Shown here piece after piece: positions 48,304 through 56,731 of a stretch of 64,000 nt of DNA (positions are counted from its first letter, which is position 1; each line of letters starts with the position of its first letter). The DNA is from Aquimarina spongiae. GTDB lineage: Bacteria; Bacteroidota; Bacteroidia; Flavobacteriales; Flavobacteriaceae. The stretch spans positions 1-64,000 of the forward strand of contig NZ_FQYP01000007.1 in NCBI RefSeq assembly GCF_900141785.1, written 5' to 3'. The notes below the pieces were generated by a model. It saw only the letters and a program-made list of their open reading frames with translations, did no database searches and was not told where the DNA came from. Position numbers and translations under genes: made by a program.

Positions 48304-48750
48304 ATGAGAAAAATTATTTCATCTTTAATATTTATATTGACAATCAATGTTTTTGGACAAAACATTGAAATTGATGCTACTCTGATTACTGAAAAAACCT
48401 TCCTCAAAACTTCTGGATATATTTTTGAATCAGTAACAGCAGAGGTCTTCAAAAATGACACTATCAAATTGGTTTTTATCCGCCCTACTATGTCAAAAGC
48501 CTTTATTATTAATTTAGCAGATAAAATTACTCCCGAGATTATATTGAGGTCTGATTACCCCTCATTTGGAAAAAAATATTCCTCTTCTATCCCATTAGAA
48601 TCTTTTAAACTTAAATTTAACAAGGCTAAATACAAATTAGGAGATACCCTAATGGCAAGAGTTGAATGTGTATCTAAGCCTTTTAAAAAATATACTGGAA
48701 ATCCAAAATTTAAATATTCTGGTGAAATTATGCATATCATTCAGCACTAA
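48304..48750 (+). CDS. Secreted protein of unknown function
   Basis: 148 residues from the ATG at 48304, which places the signal peptide (RKIISSLIFILTINVFGQN) at the N-terminus; the upstream in-frame ATG at 48271 adds a polar leader. The mature part is beta-rich (ESVTAEVFKNDTIKLVFIRP, then YKLGDTLMARVECVSKPF). No family recognised. Confidence 0.68.
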   Translation: MRKIISSLIFILTINVFGQNIEIDATLITEKTFLKTSGYIFESVTAEVFKNDTIKLVFIRPTMSKAFIINLADKITPEIILRSDYPSFGKKYSSSIPLESFKLKFNKAKYKLGDTLMARVECVSKPFKKYTGNPKFKYSGEIMHIIQH

Positions 48751-48786
48751 ATAAAACTGTTACCAACAAATTAAAGACCCTTTCAA

Positions 48787-49284
48787 ATGAATAATATAAA
48801 AGAATTTGACGGACTTTCCATTAGGGCAATGACCGCACTTGGAGTCTTTAGTCTTGTACATTATTCCAGGAAACATGCAATTAATGATTCTAACCTAATT
48901 CAATTCGGAAATAAAATGCTGGATTTATTAACAACGAACAACATTCCAGAATGGGATAATGAATGCAATCAAATTGAAATTACAGGTTTAGGGGATGAAC
49001 TTCCAGAAGAGTTGATCACTAAGTATCCCGAATATCAAAATACAATTAGCCAAATAACCCAAAACATAAGAGAAATAAGCGCTTCTCAAATTTATGGTGA
49101 GTGGAATCCTAAATTATCTCATTCTGTACTTCATGAGGTTCAGAAATTATGTCAAATCCAAATCAATAAGGAATTTGACTTAAAGCTATTCAAAATGCAT
49201 AACGCTGGATCAAATGGTTGGGGCGCAACCATATCAAATGAACTAATTAAAAAGTGGAAAAAAGCTGGTAATAAAGTGTATTAA
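48787..49284 (+). CDS. Hypothetical soluble protein
   Basis: 165 residues, no signal or membrane segment, mixed alpha. Contains SIRAMTALGVFSLVHYSRKH and ends HNAGSNGWGATISNELIKKW. Family not recognised. Its last codons (NKVY stop) are part of the left arm of the following palindrome. Confidence 0.7.
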   Translation: MNNIKEFDGLSIRAMTALGVFSLVHYSRKHAINDSNLIQFGNKMLDLLTTNNIPEWDNECNQIEITGLGDELPEELITKYPEYQNTISQITQNIREISASQIYGEWNPKLSHSVLHEVQKLCQIQINKEFDLKLFKMHNAGSNGWGATISNELIKKWKKAGNKVY

Positions 49285-49351
49285 TTATCTTTAACAAAGG
49301 CAGAAAGTACCCGTGTACTTTCTCGCAGCAAATCATACAGCAACGTTAGAC
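49267..49351 (+). repeat. attC-like palindrome overlapping a gene end
   Basis: Left end GGTAATAAAGTGTATTAA resembles the left end at 44396. Right end CATACAGCAACGTTAGAC includes GTTAGAC, a perfect GTTRRRY box. A perfect 9-bp hairpin AGAAAGTAC/GTACTTTCT lies at 49302-49323. The sigma factor ATG follows 18 bp later. Confidence 0.58.
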
Positions 49352-49368
49352 AAAATTTGAGACACCCA

Positions 49369-50184
49369 ATGAAAATTACTGAATCCGAGTTTGAGCAATT
49401 ATTTAAAGAAAATCAACCTAAGCTAAAATCCTTCATATACAGACTCGTTACAAATACAGAAGACGTTGAAGATTTGAGTCAGGAGACATTTATCAAAGCC
49501 TACAAAAACCTCAATAAATTCAAAGGTGAATCCACTTTTAAGACTTGGTTATTTGCCATAGCAAACAACTTAATAAAAGATCATTTTAAAGCACAAAAAA
49601 GATGGACAAGAAACGCTCAGGACAATTGTAGTCAATCCATAAAAAATTCTTCGACACTACAGGCGGAAGTGATGAATATTTATGCCAAAAATGCATTTGA
49701 CATAAAAAATCATATTGATTATTGCTTTACTTGCGTGATGAAATACCTGCCGCTTGAACGACATGTTGCCATTATGCTAGCGGACATCTATGATTTTAAG
49801 GTTGCTGAAATCTGTAAAATTATGGATAAAACAGAGGGAAGCATAAAACATTTGTTATTCAAAGGCAGAAAAACGATGAAAGAAGTTTTTGCAGAAGATT
49901 GTACACTTATTCATAAAACCGGAGCTTGCTGGAAATGTTCAGAATTAAGTAATACAGGTAACACCAAAGCCGAAACTCAAAAAAAAATTGCTCAACTAGA
50001 ACTAGTTAAAGCAAAAAAGCGAGGAGATACTACTAAATTGTACAAGATGAGAACAGCATTAATAAAAGGCATTGATCCTTTGCAAAGCAGTAATTTTCAG
50101 CTACACGATTTTTTGTTGAATCAAACAAATGCTGCCAACGGAAAAACCTATCCCAAAGTGGATAAAGCATGTAGTGATTTATAA
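49369..50184 (+). CDS. ECF-type RNA polymerase sigma factor with Cys-rich extension
   Basis: 271 residues from the ATG at 49369; a TTG 12 bp earlier is possible. Sigma-70 region 2 is clear (EDVEDLSQETFIKAYKNLNK, then FKTWLFAIANNLIKDHFKAQ), and region 4 contains KVAEICKIMDKTEGSIKHLLFKGRK. Beyond the usual end (about residue 190) there is an extension of about 80 residues with CTLIHKTGACWKC, a possible zinc site, and a Cys pair earlier (YCFTC). No separate anti-sigma gene adjoins. The following YciI gene is a common partner of such sigma factors. It may read the GTAACA promoters found downstream. Confidence 0.88.
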   Translation: MKITESEFEQLFKENQPKLKSFIYRLVTNTEDVEDLSQETFIKAYKNLNKFKGESTFKTWLFAIANNLIKDHFKAQKRWTRNAQDNCSQSIKNSSTLQAEVMNIYAKNAFDIKNHIDYCFTCVMKYLPLERHVAIMLADIYDFKVAEICKIMDKTEGSIKHLLFKGRKTMKEVFAEDCTLIHKTGACWKCSELSNTGNTKAETQKKIAQLELVKAKKRGDTTKLYKMRTALIKGIDPLQSSNFQLHDFLLNQTNAANGKTYPKVDKACSDL

Positions 50185-50261
50185 AAATTCATTTTTCACA
50201 ACCGTTTTGAATTGTACCGCCGTCTAAAGGGTAAATAGTACAAACATAAAACGTAAAAAAA

Positions 50262-50603
50262 ATGAAAAAATTCATGGTATTTATTTATCCTCAGGGAGCA
50301 TCAATTTTTAATCTTCCTCAGGAAGCGCAACAAATTCATATCCAAAAAGTAGGTGCATATCTAGGACAACTCAAAGAAAAAGGTCTTTTACTTGATGCAC
50401 AACCCTTACAACCCACTGGAACTTTGGTTTCTGGCAACAAAGCTTCTCTTACGGTAAAAGCTTTGAATCAAACTAACATTGCTGGGTTTTATACGCTTCA
50501 GGCAGAAGATCAACATAGTTTGATTTCGATTTTAAAAAAAGATCCTCGTTTTGAAGATGCTAGCTGGCAGCTAGAAATCAGAGAAGTATTAGAAATGATG
50601 TAA
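50262..50603 (+). CDS. YciI/DGPF-like protein
   Basis: 113 residues. The start KKFMVFIYPQGA, the middle GKASLTV-type stretch and AGFYTLQAEDQHSLISILKK follow the YCII/DGPF pattern, small dimeric proteins often paired with ECF sigma factors. Biochemical role unknown. It is 77 bp downstream of the sigma gene and 22 bp before the SRPBCC gene. Confidence 0.8.
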   Translation: MKKFMVFIYPQGASIFNLPQEAQQIHIQKVGAYLGQLKEKGLLLDAQPLQPTGTLVSGNKASLTVKALNQTNIAGFYTLQAEDQHSLISILKKDPRFEDASWQLEIREVLEMM

Positions 50604-50625
50604 AAACAAGCAAAAGACTAGGAGA

Positions 50626-51075
50626 ATGAATTTTAGAAAGAAAATTATAGTACAAACTACAAAAGAACAAGCCTTTGATGCGGTAACCACAGGTATTAGA
50701 AATTGGTGGGGTAATAGTAATGCTACAATTACAAAAATTGGTGACGAATTTTCCATATTTTTTGAAGAACAAACCGAATGGCGCTTTAAGGCGACTGTTC
50801 TAGATAAGTTTAATGAGGTACATTGGAAATGTATCTATGCCAACCACAGTTTTTCTAATCTCAAAGGCATTAAAGAAGAGTGGCTAAACAGCGAAATAGT
50901 GTTCCTATTTAAAGATATAGAAGAAAATAAAATCGAATTGATTTTTGAACACAAAGGACTAACACCAGCATTAAACTGCTACGAAATATGTGATGCGGGA
51001 TGGACTCATTTTATTGTCACAAGCTTAAAACAGCTGTTAGAGACGGGAAAAGGCGCTCCAAATTTGGTTGAATGA
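50626..51075 (+). CDS. SRPBCC (START-like) domain protein
   Basis: 149 residues with the AHSA1-type pattern: VQTTKEQAFDAVTTGIRNWW, then KIELIFEHKGLTP and CYEICDAGWTHFIVTSLKQL. SRPBCC proteins bind small hydrophobic ligands in a deep pocket. YciI and SRPBCC genes near an ECF sigma are a recurring set. A strong terminator follows. Confidence 0.85.
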   Translation: MNFRKKIIVQTTKEQAFDAVTTGIRNWWGNSNATITKIGDEFSIFFEEQTEWRFKATVLDKFNEVHWKCIYANHSFSNLKGIKEEWLNSEIVFLFKDIEENKIELIFEHKGLTPALNCYEICDAGWTHFIVTSLKQLLETGKGAPNLVE

Positions 51076-51096
51076 AAACTTCACTGGATAATATGA

Positions 51097-51137
51097 AAAA
51101 CCTATAGAAGAATTCTGAACTCTTCTGTAGGTTTTTT
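51097..51137 (+). terminator. Rho-independent terminator after the SRPBCC gene
   Basis: A 15-bp stem (AAAACCTATAGAAGA with TCTTCTGTAGGTTTT, one G-U pair) with a 9-nt loop, ending in a run of T. It closes the sigma-YciI-SRPBCC unit. Confidence 0.9.
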
Positions 51138-51180
51138 TGTATTGCTAACTGTCTACCAGACAGGAAAATCAAAAATTCAG

Positions 51181-51208
51181 GTAACATTTTACCGTTCTGT
51201 TACACCTA
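51181..51208 (+). promoter_or_regulatory. ECF-type promoter, copy 1
   Basis: GTAACATTTT, 13 bp, then ACCTA, ending 28 bp before the ATG at 51237. Same spacing as at 54574, 56672 and 62705. Confidence 0.65.
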
Positions 51209-51236
51209 TATTTAAACATTAAAACAAAACGAATCG

Positions 51237-51698
51237 ATGATTGAAAGTAGCGCATTTCGTGCAGCAACCTGGAAATTTTCAGGTGTGGTATTTGGCACCA
51301 TTCTTATTGCATTTAGTATTCTGAAGTACTACAATCCTGAGAGCACCACAGATTGGACTAAGTTGACGGTGATTTCATCCATTGGCATTGTCCTTATGAT
51401 TCTCAATTTTTTCTACTTTGATAAAATCAAGAAGGTAAAAATAGATCATAGTAAGATCATTTATCAGGAAAAAGGCGTTGAAAAAGTTGTACCTTGGAAT
51501 GAGGTCTCCAGCGTTTATCGTGTCTGGTCATTTTCTAAGCCAATGTATGGAGCTCGCATCCACGGAAAATCCTTTATTTTCCCTACAGAATCAGTTTTTA
51601 GCCTCATGAGCGTTAGCATTGGATCATATACTGCTACATATGACCATAGCCAAATGGGAGCTGTCATAAAGAAAGTAAAGGCAACGTATCATATCTAA
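51237..51698 (+). CDS. Two-helix membrane protein, PH-like
   Basis: 153 residues. Two N-terminal transmembrane helices (VVFGTILIAFSILKYY and VISSIGIVLMILNFFYF) are followed by a cytoplasmic beta domain (KVKIDHSKIIYQEKGVEKVV, then PWNEVSSVY), the pattern of bacterial PH-like membrane proteins. The function is unknown. It is preceded by the GTAACA-type promoter, suggesting an envelope-related regulon. Confidence 0.75.
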   Translation: MIESSAFRAATWKFSGVVFGTILIAFSILKYYNPESTTDWTKLTVISSIGIVLMILNFFYFDKIKKVKIDHSKIIYQEKGVEKVVPWNEVSSVYRVWSFSKPMYGARIHGKSFIFPTESVFSLMSVSIGSYTATYDHSQMGAVIKKVKATYHI

Positions 51699-51813
51699 CC
51701 TCATCAAGGTAAGTTCGTGCTTTGCTAAACGCAAAAAATCATTACTTTTAAATCAAATAGGTTTTTGTGTTATTTACTCTTGCTTCAGAAAAGTACTAGC
51801 TATACACGAAAAC

Positions 51814-52437
51814 GTGGTAAAAACATTTAAAAATGAATTGATAATGGGATTAGATTCAGTCGAATTGGTAATGTCTATTGAGGACAAATTTGGAATACGA
51901 ATTGAAGATTCGGAAGCGGAAAAAATTTATACGATTCAGGATTTTGCGGATATCATTTTCAGCAGAATTGTTACAAATCCTACAGATAAATGTCTGACAC
52001 AAATAGTATTTTACCGAATTAGAAAAGCCTTAAGAAATTTGACTTCAACCGAAAAGGAGATAAAACCTGATACGAAAATATCTGAAGTATTCACTCAAAC
52101 AGAACTGAAAGAAAAGTGGAGTCAATTAAGAACAGAACTTGAACTTGAATTACCTGATTTAGTGGCATTAGATTTCAATCCAGAATTAGGTTCACATGTC
52201 AAAATTTTCGGAATTAAAACCATTAAACGAACAACACCTGTTTCAAAAGGAACAATTAGACAATTGGTGGATTGGACGATATCTCTAAATCGAGATAAAC
52301 TCATCGACATAGAAAAGATATCAAGTAAATATGAAGTTGAGCGAATCATTTGTGGAATTACAGAAGATAACATCGGAATCCCAATAAGTGAAATTGAAGT
52401 ACATCATTCCTTTACAAATGATTTAGGGATTGATTAA
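51814..52437 (+). CDS. Acyl carrier protein-like two-domain protein
   Basis: 207 residues from GTG at 51814; ATG at 51844 is an alternative and falls just before the key motif. The phosphopantetheine site is GLDSVEL (Ser in MGLDSVELVMSIEDKFGI). After a middle region (LPDLVALDFNPELG) the C-terminus looks like the front of a second carrier domain and stops at SFTNDLGID, right before where the attachment Ser would be. I remember a family with this ending, so it may be normal. No synthase genes are adjacent. Confidence 0.72.
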   Translation: MVKTFKNELIMGLDSVELVMSIEDKFGIRIEDSEAEKIYTIQDFADIIFSRIVTNPTDKCLTQIVFYRIRKALRNLTSTEKEIKPDTKISEVFTQTELKEKWSQLRTELELELPDLVALDFNPELGSHVKIFGIKTIKRTTPVSKGTIRQLVDWTISLNRDKLIDIEKISSKYEVERIICGITEDNIGIPISEIEVHHSFTNDLGID

Positions 52438-52553
52438 AATATTTCATAATAATGTAGGTAACTACTAACTGTATTAATTCTCCTTACTTCAGTAAAACCA
52501 ACCCAAGGAACGAAATTCATTCTAATTTTTGTTGCTCCAACCCTCATAGATAG

Positions 52554-52745
52554 CTAATCTAAAATAAAAACTTCCTCAATTTTCAAATGGAACACCTTAG
52601 AAATATCATATGCTAATTTCAAAGATGGGTTGTATTTTCCTTTCTCTAAAAAAACAATAGTCTCCCTTCGCACACCCACTTTTTCAGCAAGTTCTACTTG
52701 AGTTAAATTTTCTTTGAAGCGCAGCTCCTTAATCCTCGTTTTCAT
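52554..52745 (-). CDS. XRE-type HTH regulator, small
   Basis: 63 residues from the ATG at 52745; an upstream in-frame ATG would run through the preceding gene's end. Cro/C1-type [23 protein letters not shown], then [20 protein letters not shown]. This minimal regulator class usually accompanies a small membrane protein, as here: it overlaps the end of that gene by 17 bp. Confidence 0.9.
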   Translation of the reverse strand: MKTRIKELRFKENLTQVELAEKVGVRRETIVFLEKGKYNPSLKLAYDISKVFHLKIEEVFILD

Positions 52746-53145
52746 CTGAAATACCAACCTTTGAATAATATAACCAATTAAGAAGAAAAACAAGCGCCAT
52801 TACCAGCAAACCTAGCCCCATTATTATTTTAGCTTTAGGTTCTATATCCTTGACAAAAAGGATGATCCCAAGCCATATATAAAAGGAAATGCTAAAAGCT
52901 TTAGAACTAGCTCTCTCTTTGATTCTCTTTGAGAATTCGTCCTCAGAAGTCAAACCTAATCTTTGGTTTTTATAAGTTTGAATCTTAAAGTATACACCTA
53001 TTAATATCATAATAAAACTTAACCCAAAAATTAGGTAACCAGTAGCATTAAATGGTTTTTTGGCCATATATAGCCACAACACCAAAAGAACAAATCCCAA
53101 AATAGTCCCCATAAAAGAAATGAGCGTCTTATATCCTATTTTCAT
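52729..53145 (-). CDS. Four-helix membrane protein paired with the XRE regulator
   Basis: 138 residues from the ATG at 53145 (an upstream ATG at 53202 is possible). Hydrophobic segments are [52 protein letters not shown] and [20 protein letters not shown]. Its end overlaps the XRE gene, so the two are co-translated. Such pairs are common in Bacteroidota; the function is unknown. Confidence 0.8.
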   Translation of the reverse strand: MKIGYKTLISFMGTILGFVLLVLWLYMAKKPFNATGYLIFGLSFIMILIGVYFKIQTYKNQRLGLTSEDEFSKRIKERASSKAFSISFYIWLGIILFVKDIEPKAKIIMGLGLLVMALVFLLNWLYYSKVGISDENED

Positions 53146-53337
53146 TTTAATTGCATTTATAATGTTATTTATTTCTAACACAAAGTTAAGTATTTCTAAC
53201 ATTATAGAAGGAGTTTTTCATAAAAATTTATGGAGCTATAAAATGATGTACCCCACAACTGGTATAATTAATTACCATGGGTTTTAACTTCAGAAAATCA
53301 CACACAAAAGGTTATACCTCATTAAATGAATAAAAAC

Positions 53338-53711
53338 ATGAAAAATAATACTATTAGTAGCATTCATACTCGTAACGATTAACTCTAATCCTCAAAAATC
53401 TGACTTAATTGTTGGTAATCGGGTTTTTACAAAAGCACTGAACGAAGGCATTGACCAAGAGAGATTAGCTTACATAAAAGCCGAAGTGATCGGGAAATGG
53501 AAGTTTAATTTTAAATCGGATGGAAAATTCGACACTTCTATGAAGAGGAGAAAAAGCAAACGGAACCTGGAGTTTTGATTCAAGCTCAAATGCTATAACT
53601 ATATCTAGTGCCGAACGAAGTTCTCGGGAATTCAAAATTTTAAAATCAACTGAAAGTGAGCTAATCTTAAAACTTGGATTTGGAGAGTTCTTGCTGATCA
53701 GAATTGAATGA
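53338..53711 (+). pseudogene. Degenerate secreted lipocalin-like gene
   Basis: Reads as one small secreted protein only if two indels are allowed. An ATG and A5 run at 53338 must lose one A to give a signal peptide (MKIILLVAFILVTINS). The frame then runs through RVFTKALNEGIDQERLAYIK and VIGKWKFNFKSDGKFDTSMK. A second shift near 53545 leads into GEKANGTWSFDSSSNAITIS and ends LGFGEFLLIRIE with a TGA at 53709. The GKWKF and GTWSFD pattern suggests a lipocalin-like fold. Confidence 0.7.
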
Positions 53712-53746
53712 TAAAACTAGGCAAAACACCATGTAGTTTTTTAGGA

Positions 53747-54496
53747 TCAATCAGAAAAAGGCAATAGCGACAAACTTAGTGCTAATAGGTTAGTAAACAT
53801 ATGAAAAAGAAGCGGGTATTTGAATCCAAAAGAAATTCTAAGATATCCATACATCAAAGCACTCATTAACTGTGGTAAGGTAAGAATCGGCAACAAAAGA
53901 ACATTGGTAACATTCAATTCGTACTTTGTGATATGTCCCCAGGCAAAAAACAAACAGGACAAATAATAAATAGTCCGAAAATTAGAACTCCAAAATCCAG
54001 TCAATTTATCTTTAAGCCATTGCACATTCACAATCGGGAAAAGAACTAATCCTACTATACTTGATAGCATAACTCGAGTTATAAAGGTATCATCTACGGC
54101 ACTAATTTTTGTAAAAAAGACAAACTTGGTCAATATATAATAGGTCAATACCGTTGATGACAAAACAAAATATATGGGCTTGAATCGTAGCGAAAGCCTA
54201 AAGGTCAGCTCTTCAAAAAATGGCAAAATGATTCCTCCGACTAATAACAGAACCAGTGGTGAAAAACGCTCGGACATACTCGCACTTTGCACATTAACGG
54301 GATCGTATACCAAAGCAAAAAACAACACTACTGGAATAAGAAAAACTAATTTCAAAATATACAATCCAATAGCATCATAAATCTTTGTTTTTGTCGATTT
54401 TTCGTAGTTCTTTTCTAGTGTTGGTTTTTTAATAAAACTGAAAACCTCGCTGAATAACGAAAAGTAATATTTGGGCTTAATCAAGGGGTATTTCAT
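53747..54496 (-). CDS. CPBP family intramembrane protease
   Basis: 249 residues and about seven hydrophobic segments. The CAAX/ABI motifs are present: EExxxR in ILPFFEELTFRLSLR, the second motif FAWGHI, and a later HMFTN. These proteases are metal-dependent and cut within the membrane; roles in bacteria include bacteriocin immunity and peptide maturation. The substrate is unknown. The upstream region shares the intergenic space with a lipoprotein carrying the GTAACA promoter on the other strand. Confidence 0.88.
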   Translation of the reverse strand: MKYPLIKPKYYFSLFSEVFSFIKKPTLEKNYEKSTKTKIYDAIGLYILKLVFLIPVVLFFALVYDPVNVQSASMSERFSPLVLLLVGGIILPFFEELTFRLSLRFKPIYFVLSSTVLTYYILTKFVFFTKISAVDDTFITRVMLSSIVGLVLFPIVNVQWLKDKLTGFWSSNFRTIYYLSCLFFAWGHITKYELNVTNVLLLPILTLPQLMSALMYGYLRISFGFKYPLLFHMFTNLLALSLSLLPFSD

Positions 54497-54573
54497 ATTT
54501 GTATACGTTTATTGGGAGACGATCAAACCATATATTTGTTACTCCTAGTATAATTTTACTCAAGAGTAACAGA

Positions 54574-54601
54574 GTAACATTTTGGGCTGCAACAACACTT
54601 A
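54574..54601 (+). promoter_or_regulatory. ECF-type promoter, copy 2
   Basis: GTAACATTTT, 13 bp, then ACTTA, ending 30 bp before the ATG at 54632. Confidence 0.6.
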
Positions 54602-54631
54602 TATTAAATATTGGAAAATATAAAACTCATA

Positions 54632-55306
54632 ATGAAACATTTTATACTCTTGTTGATGGCAGCAATATTATCCAACTGCTCCGGAAATGAATACATAGAA
54701 GAGTTTGAAAACGTTTTAGGCAAAAAAAATAGCGAAACTTTAAACTTTTTAGTCTCTGACTTTGAAAATGATTTTCTTAAAAAACAATACCCAAACCTTA
54801 GCAAAAAGAAGGCGTATCAAAGGTTTTTAGTTGAATTAAGTAATTTAGAAATTGAACACTGGCAAAAAATATCGAAAGAAGCACGAGAAGTTTTCAAAAG
54901 GAGTGATTTGCGATTAGAAATTTACTGTGTTGCCGACACTTCCTGGTTAGATCTGAACCCAGCTGAAACAACTTCTCCATTGATAAGAACAAAATTAAAG
55001 TGCAAAACTGAAGATGGCTCTATTATGGTTGATTCGTCTGCTGTTCCTTTCAATCATAAAATATCTGATTTAGATTCAATTTTGAAAATGCATGAGAATT
55101 TCGTGGAGACTAATTTTGAAGGAAAGTATAATAAAGCTCTAAATTCTATTTCAGATTCAAGTCCCTTCATGACTAAATATGTTGAGATTAGAAATTCGTT
55201 CGGCATTCTTCCTCCAGAAATGGTTGCAAGTGAAATGATAGAATCAGATGTAGATGTAGACGATTATTTTATCAAAAGATTAATTATTACCGAAATGATG
55301 TATTAA
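54632..55306 (+). CDS. Lipoprotein of unknown function
   Basis: 224 residues from the ATG at 54632, which places the lipoprotein signal MKHFILLLMAAILSNC at the N-terminus; an in-frame ATG 21 bp earlier overlaps the promoter region. The mature part has no recognised domain (YPNLSKKKAYQRFLVEL, then EHWQKISKEAREVFKR). The GTAACA-type promoter lies directly upstream. Confidence 0.75.
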   Translation: MKHFILLLMAAILSNCSGNEYIEEFENVLGKKNSETLNFLVSDFENDFLKKQYPNLSKKKAYQRFLVELSNLEIEHWQKISKEAREVFKRSDLRLEIYCVADTSWLDLNPAETTSPLIRTKLKCKTEDGSIMVDSSAVPFNHKISDLDSILKMHENFVETNFEGKYNKALNSISDSSPFMTKYVEIRNSFGILPPEMVASEMIESDVDVDDYFIKRLIITEMMY

Positions 55307-55367
55307 TACATTTGCCAACAGCGGGGGTAATTTATACTAAGTTACTTACGCATAACAAAAATCATCT

Positions 55368-55895
55368 ATGAATCAAGAATTTATAATTAGAAATGCAAAA
55401 GAAGAAGAGTTCAAGAATATTGGTGGATTAATGGTTCAAGTATATTCAGCACTCGAAGGATTTCCAAAAATTAATGACCAACCAGAATATTATGAAGTGC
55501 TCAAAAACGTTGGTGATTTAACCAAAAACTCAAATACCGAACTGATTGTAGCGGTATCAGAACAAGGGAAAATTGGTGGTGCCGTAGTCTATTTTAGAGA
55601 TTTAAAAGACTATGGTTCTGGGGGTTCTATATCATTAGAAAATGAAAAAAATGCTTCTGGCTTCAGACTGCTTGCGGTAGATCCAGAAACACGTGGAATG
55701 GGAATAGGAAAGAAATTGATTTTAGAATGCATACAAAGAAGTGAAGCCTCTAATTTTGAGCAAATCATAATTCACTCTACAAAAACTATGCATACTGCTT
55801 GGAAAATGCATGAAAAATTAGGTTTTAAAAGGTCCGAAGAATTAGATTTCATGCTGGGCGATTTAGGGGTTTTTGGATTTAGATATATCCTTTGA
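55368..55895 (+). CDS. GNAT family N-acetyltransferase
   Basis: 175 residues. The acetyl-CoA loop is FRLLAVDPETRGMGIGKKLI, a typical R/Q-x-x-G-x-G/A motif, and the end MHEKLGFKRSEELDF is the usual GNAT C-terminal strand. Substrate unknown. Monocistronic as far as can be seen. Confidence 0.92.
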   Translation: MNQEFIIRNAKEEEFKNIGGLMVQVYSALEGFPKINDQPEYYEVLKNVGDLTKNSNTELIVAVSEQGKIGGAVVYFRDLKDYGSGGSISLENEKNASGFRLLAVDPETRGMGIGKKLILECIQRSEASNFEQIIIHSTKTMHTAWKMHEKLGFKRSEELDFMLGDLGVFGFRYIL

Positions 55896-56013
55896 AATTA
55901 AGATGCCTAAAATTTAAAAAACGGCAAAAAAGAAAAAGACAAGAAGTGTTTGATCCGCTCCAATTCATATATTTAGCATGCCAACCATTTTTATAAAATA
56001 CATTTAAAATAGA

Positions 56014-56634
56014 ATGAATAAAACATTAAAAAGTATTTTAAAATACCTTGTCGAAATTGTCATTGTTGCTTTTGGAGTGTTTTTGGGAGTCAATTACAGC
56101 AATATCAATGCGGATAATAAAACGAAAAAAGAAAAAGAGAGGTCTTTAAATTTAATTATCAAAGAATTAGAGTTCAACCAACAACTACTCGAAGACCATA
56201 TAGCATATCACGCAAAAATCAAAGTCGAGATGGATAGTATCGTTCCTAGTCTAAGTGAAAAAGAAATGTATTCGGATTTTACAGAGTCTACATTTAAACA
56301 TATGGAAATTAAAGGTTGGACTGGATTTAATTTTGCCAGACTCCAAAAAACAGCTTTTGAAAGCACTAAAACTAGTGGGTTGATAAAAGAATTTGATATA
56401 GAACTCACACAAAAATTATCCGACATTTATTATTTCCAGGATACGTATTTGGGCTTTGCAAACTCTATTTTAAACAAAGCTATAGGTATAAATTCTTCTA
56501 TGAAAATAGCAGATATGATAGGTGCAATCAGATTAATGACCTCGGATTTACTGGGTTTAGAAAGAGAACTATCAACAAAATTAGAAAAAGCTATCACAGA
56601 ATTAAAAACGTCGCACAGCGGTGAGGATCAGTAA
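56014..56634 (+). CDS. Single-helix membrane protein, DUF6090-like
   Basis: 206 residues. One N-terminal transmembrane helix (YLVEIVIVAFGVFLGVNYSN) is followed by a helical soluble region beginning KKEKERSLNLIIKELEFNQQ, the pattern of the DUF6090 group common in flavobacteria. Function unknown. Confidence 0.75.
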   Translation: MNKTLKSILKYLVEIVIVAFGVFLGVNYSNINADNKTKKEKERSLNLIIKELEFNQQLLEDHIAYHAKIKVEMDSIVPSLSEKEMYSDFTESTFKHMEIKGWTGFNFARLQKTAFESTKTSGLIKEFDIELTQKLSDIYYFQDTYLGFANSILNKAIGINSSMKIADMIGAIRLMTSDLLGLERELSTKLEKAITELKTSHSGEDQ

Positions 56635-56671
56635 TTGCTACTTCTCATCGATTTTGAAAAACCAAAACAGG

Positions 56672-56699
56672 GTAACATTTTGATCAGCTACGACACCTA
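56672..56699 (+). promoter_or_regulatory. ECF-type promoter, copy 3
   Basis: GTAACATTTT, 13 bp, then ACCTA, ending 32 bp before the ATG at 56732. Confidence 0.65.
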
Positions 56700-56731
56700 C
56701 ATAAAACTATTATGTACAATTTATCTAGCTC

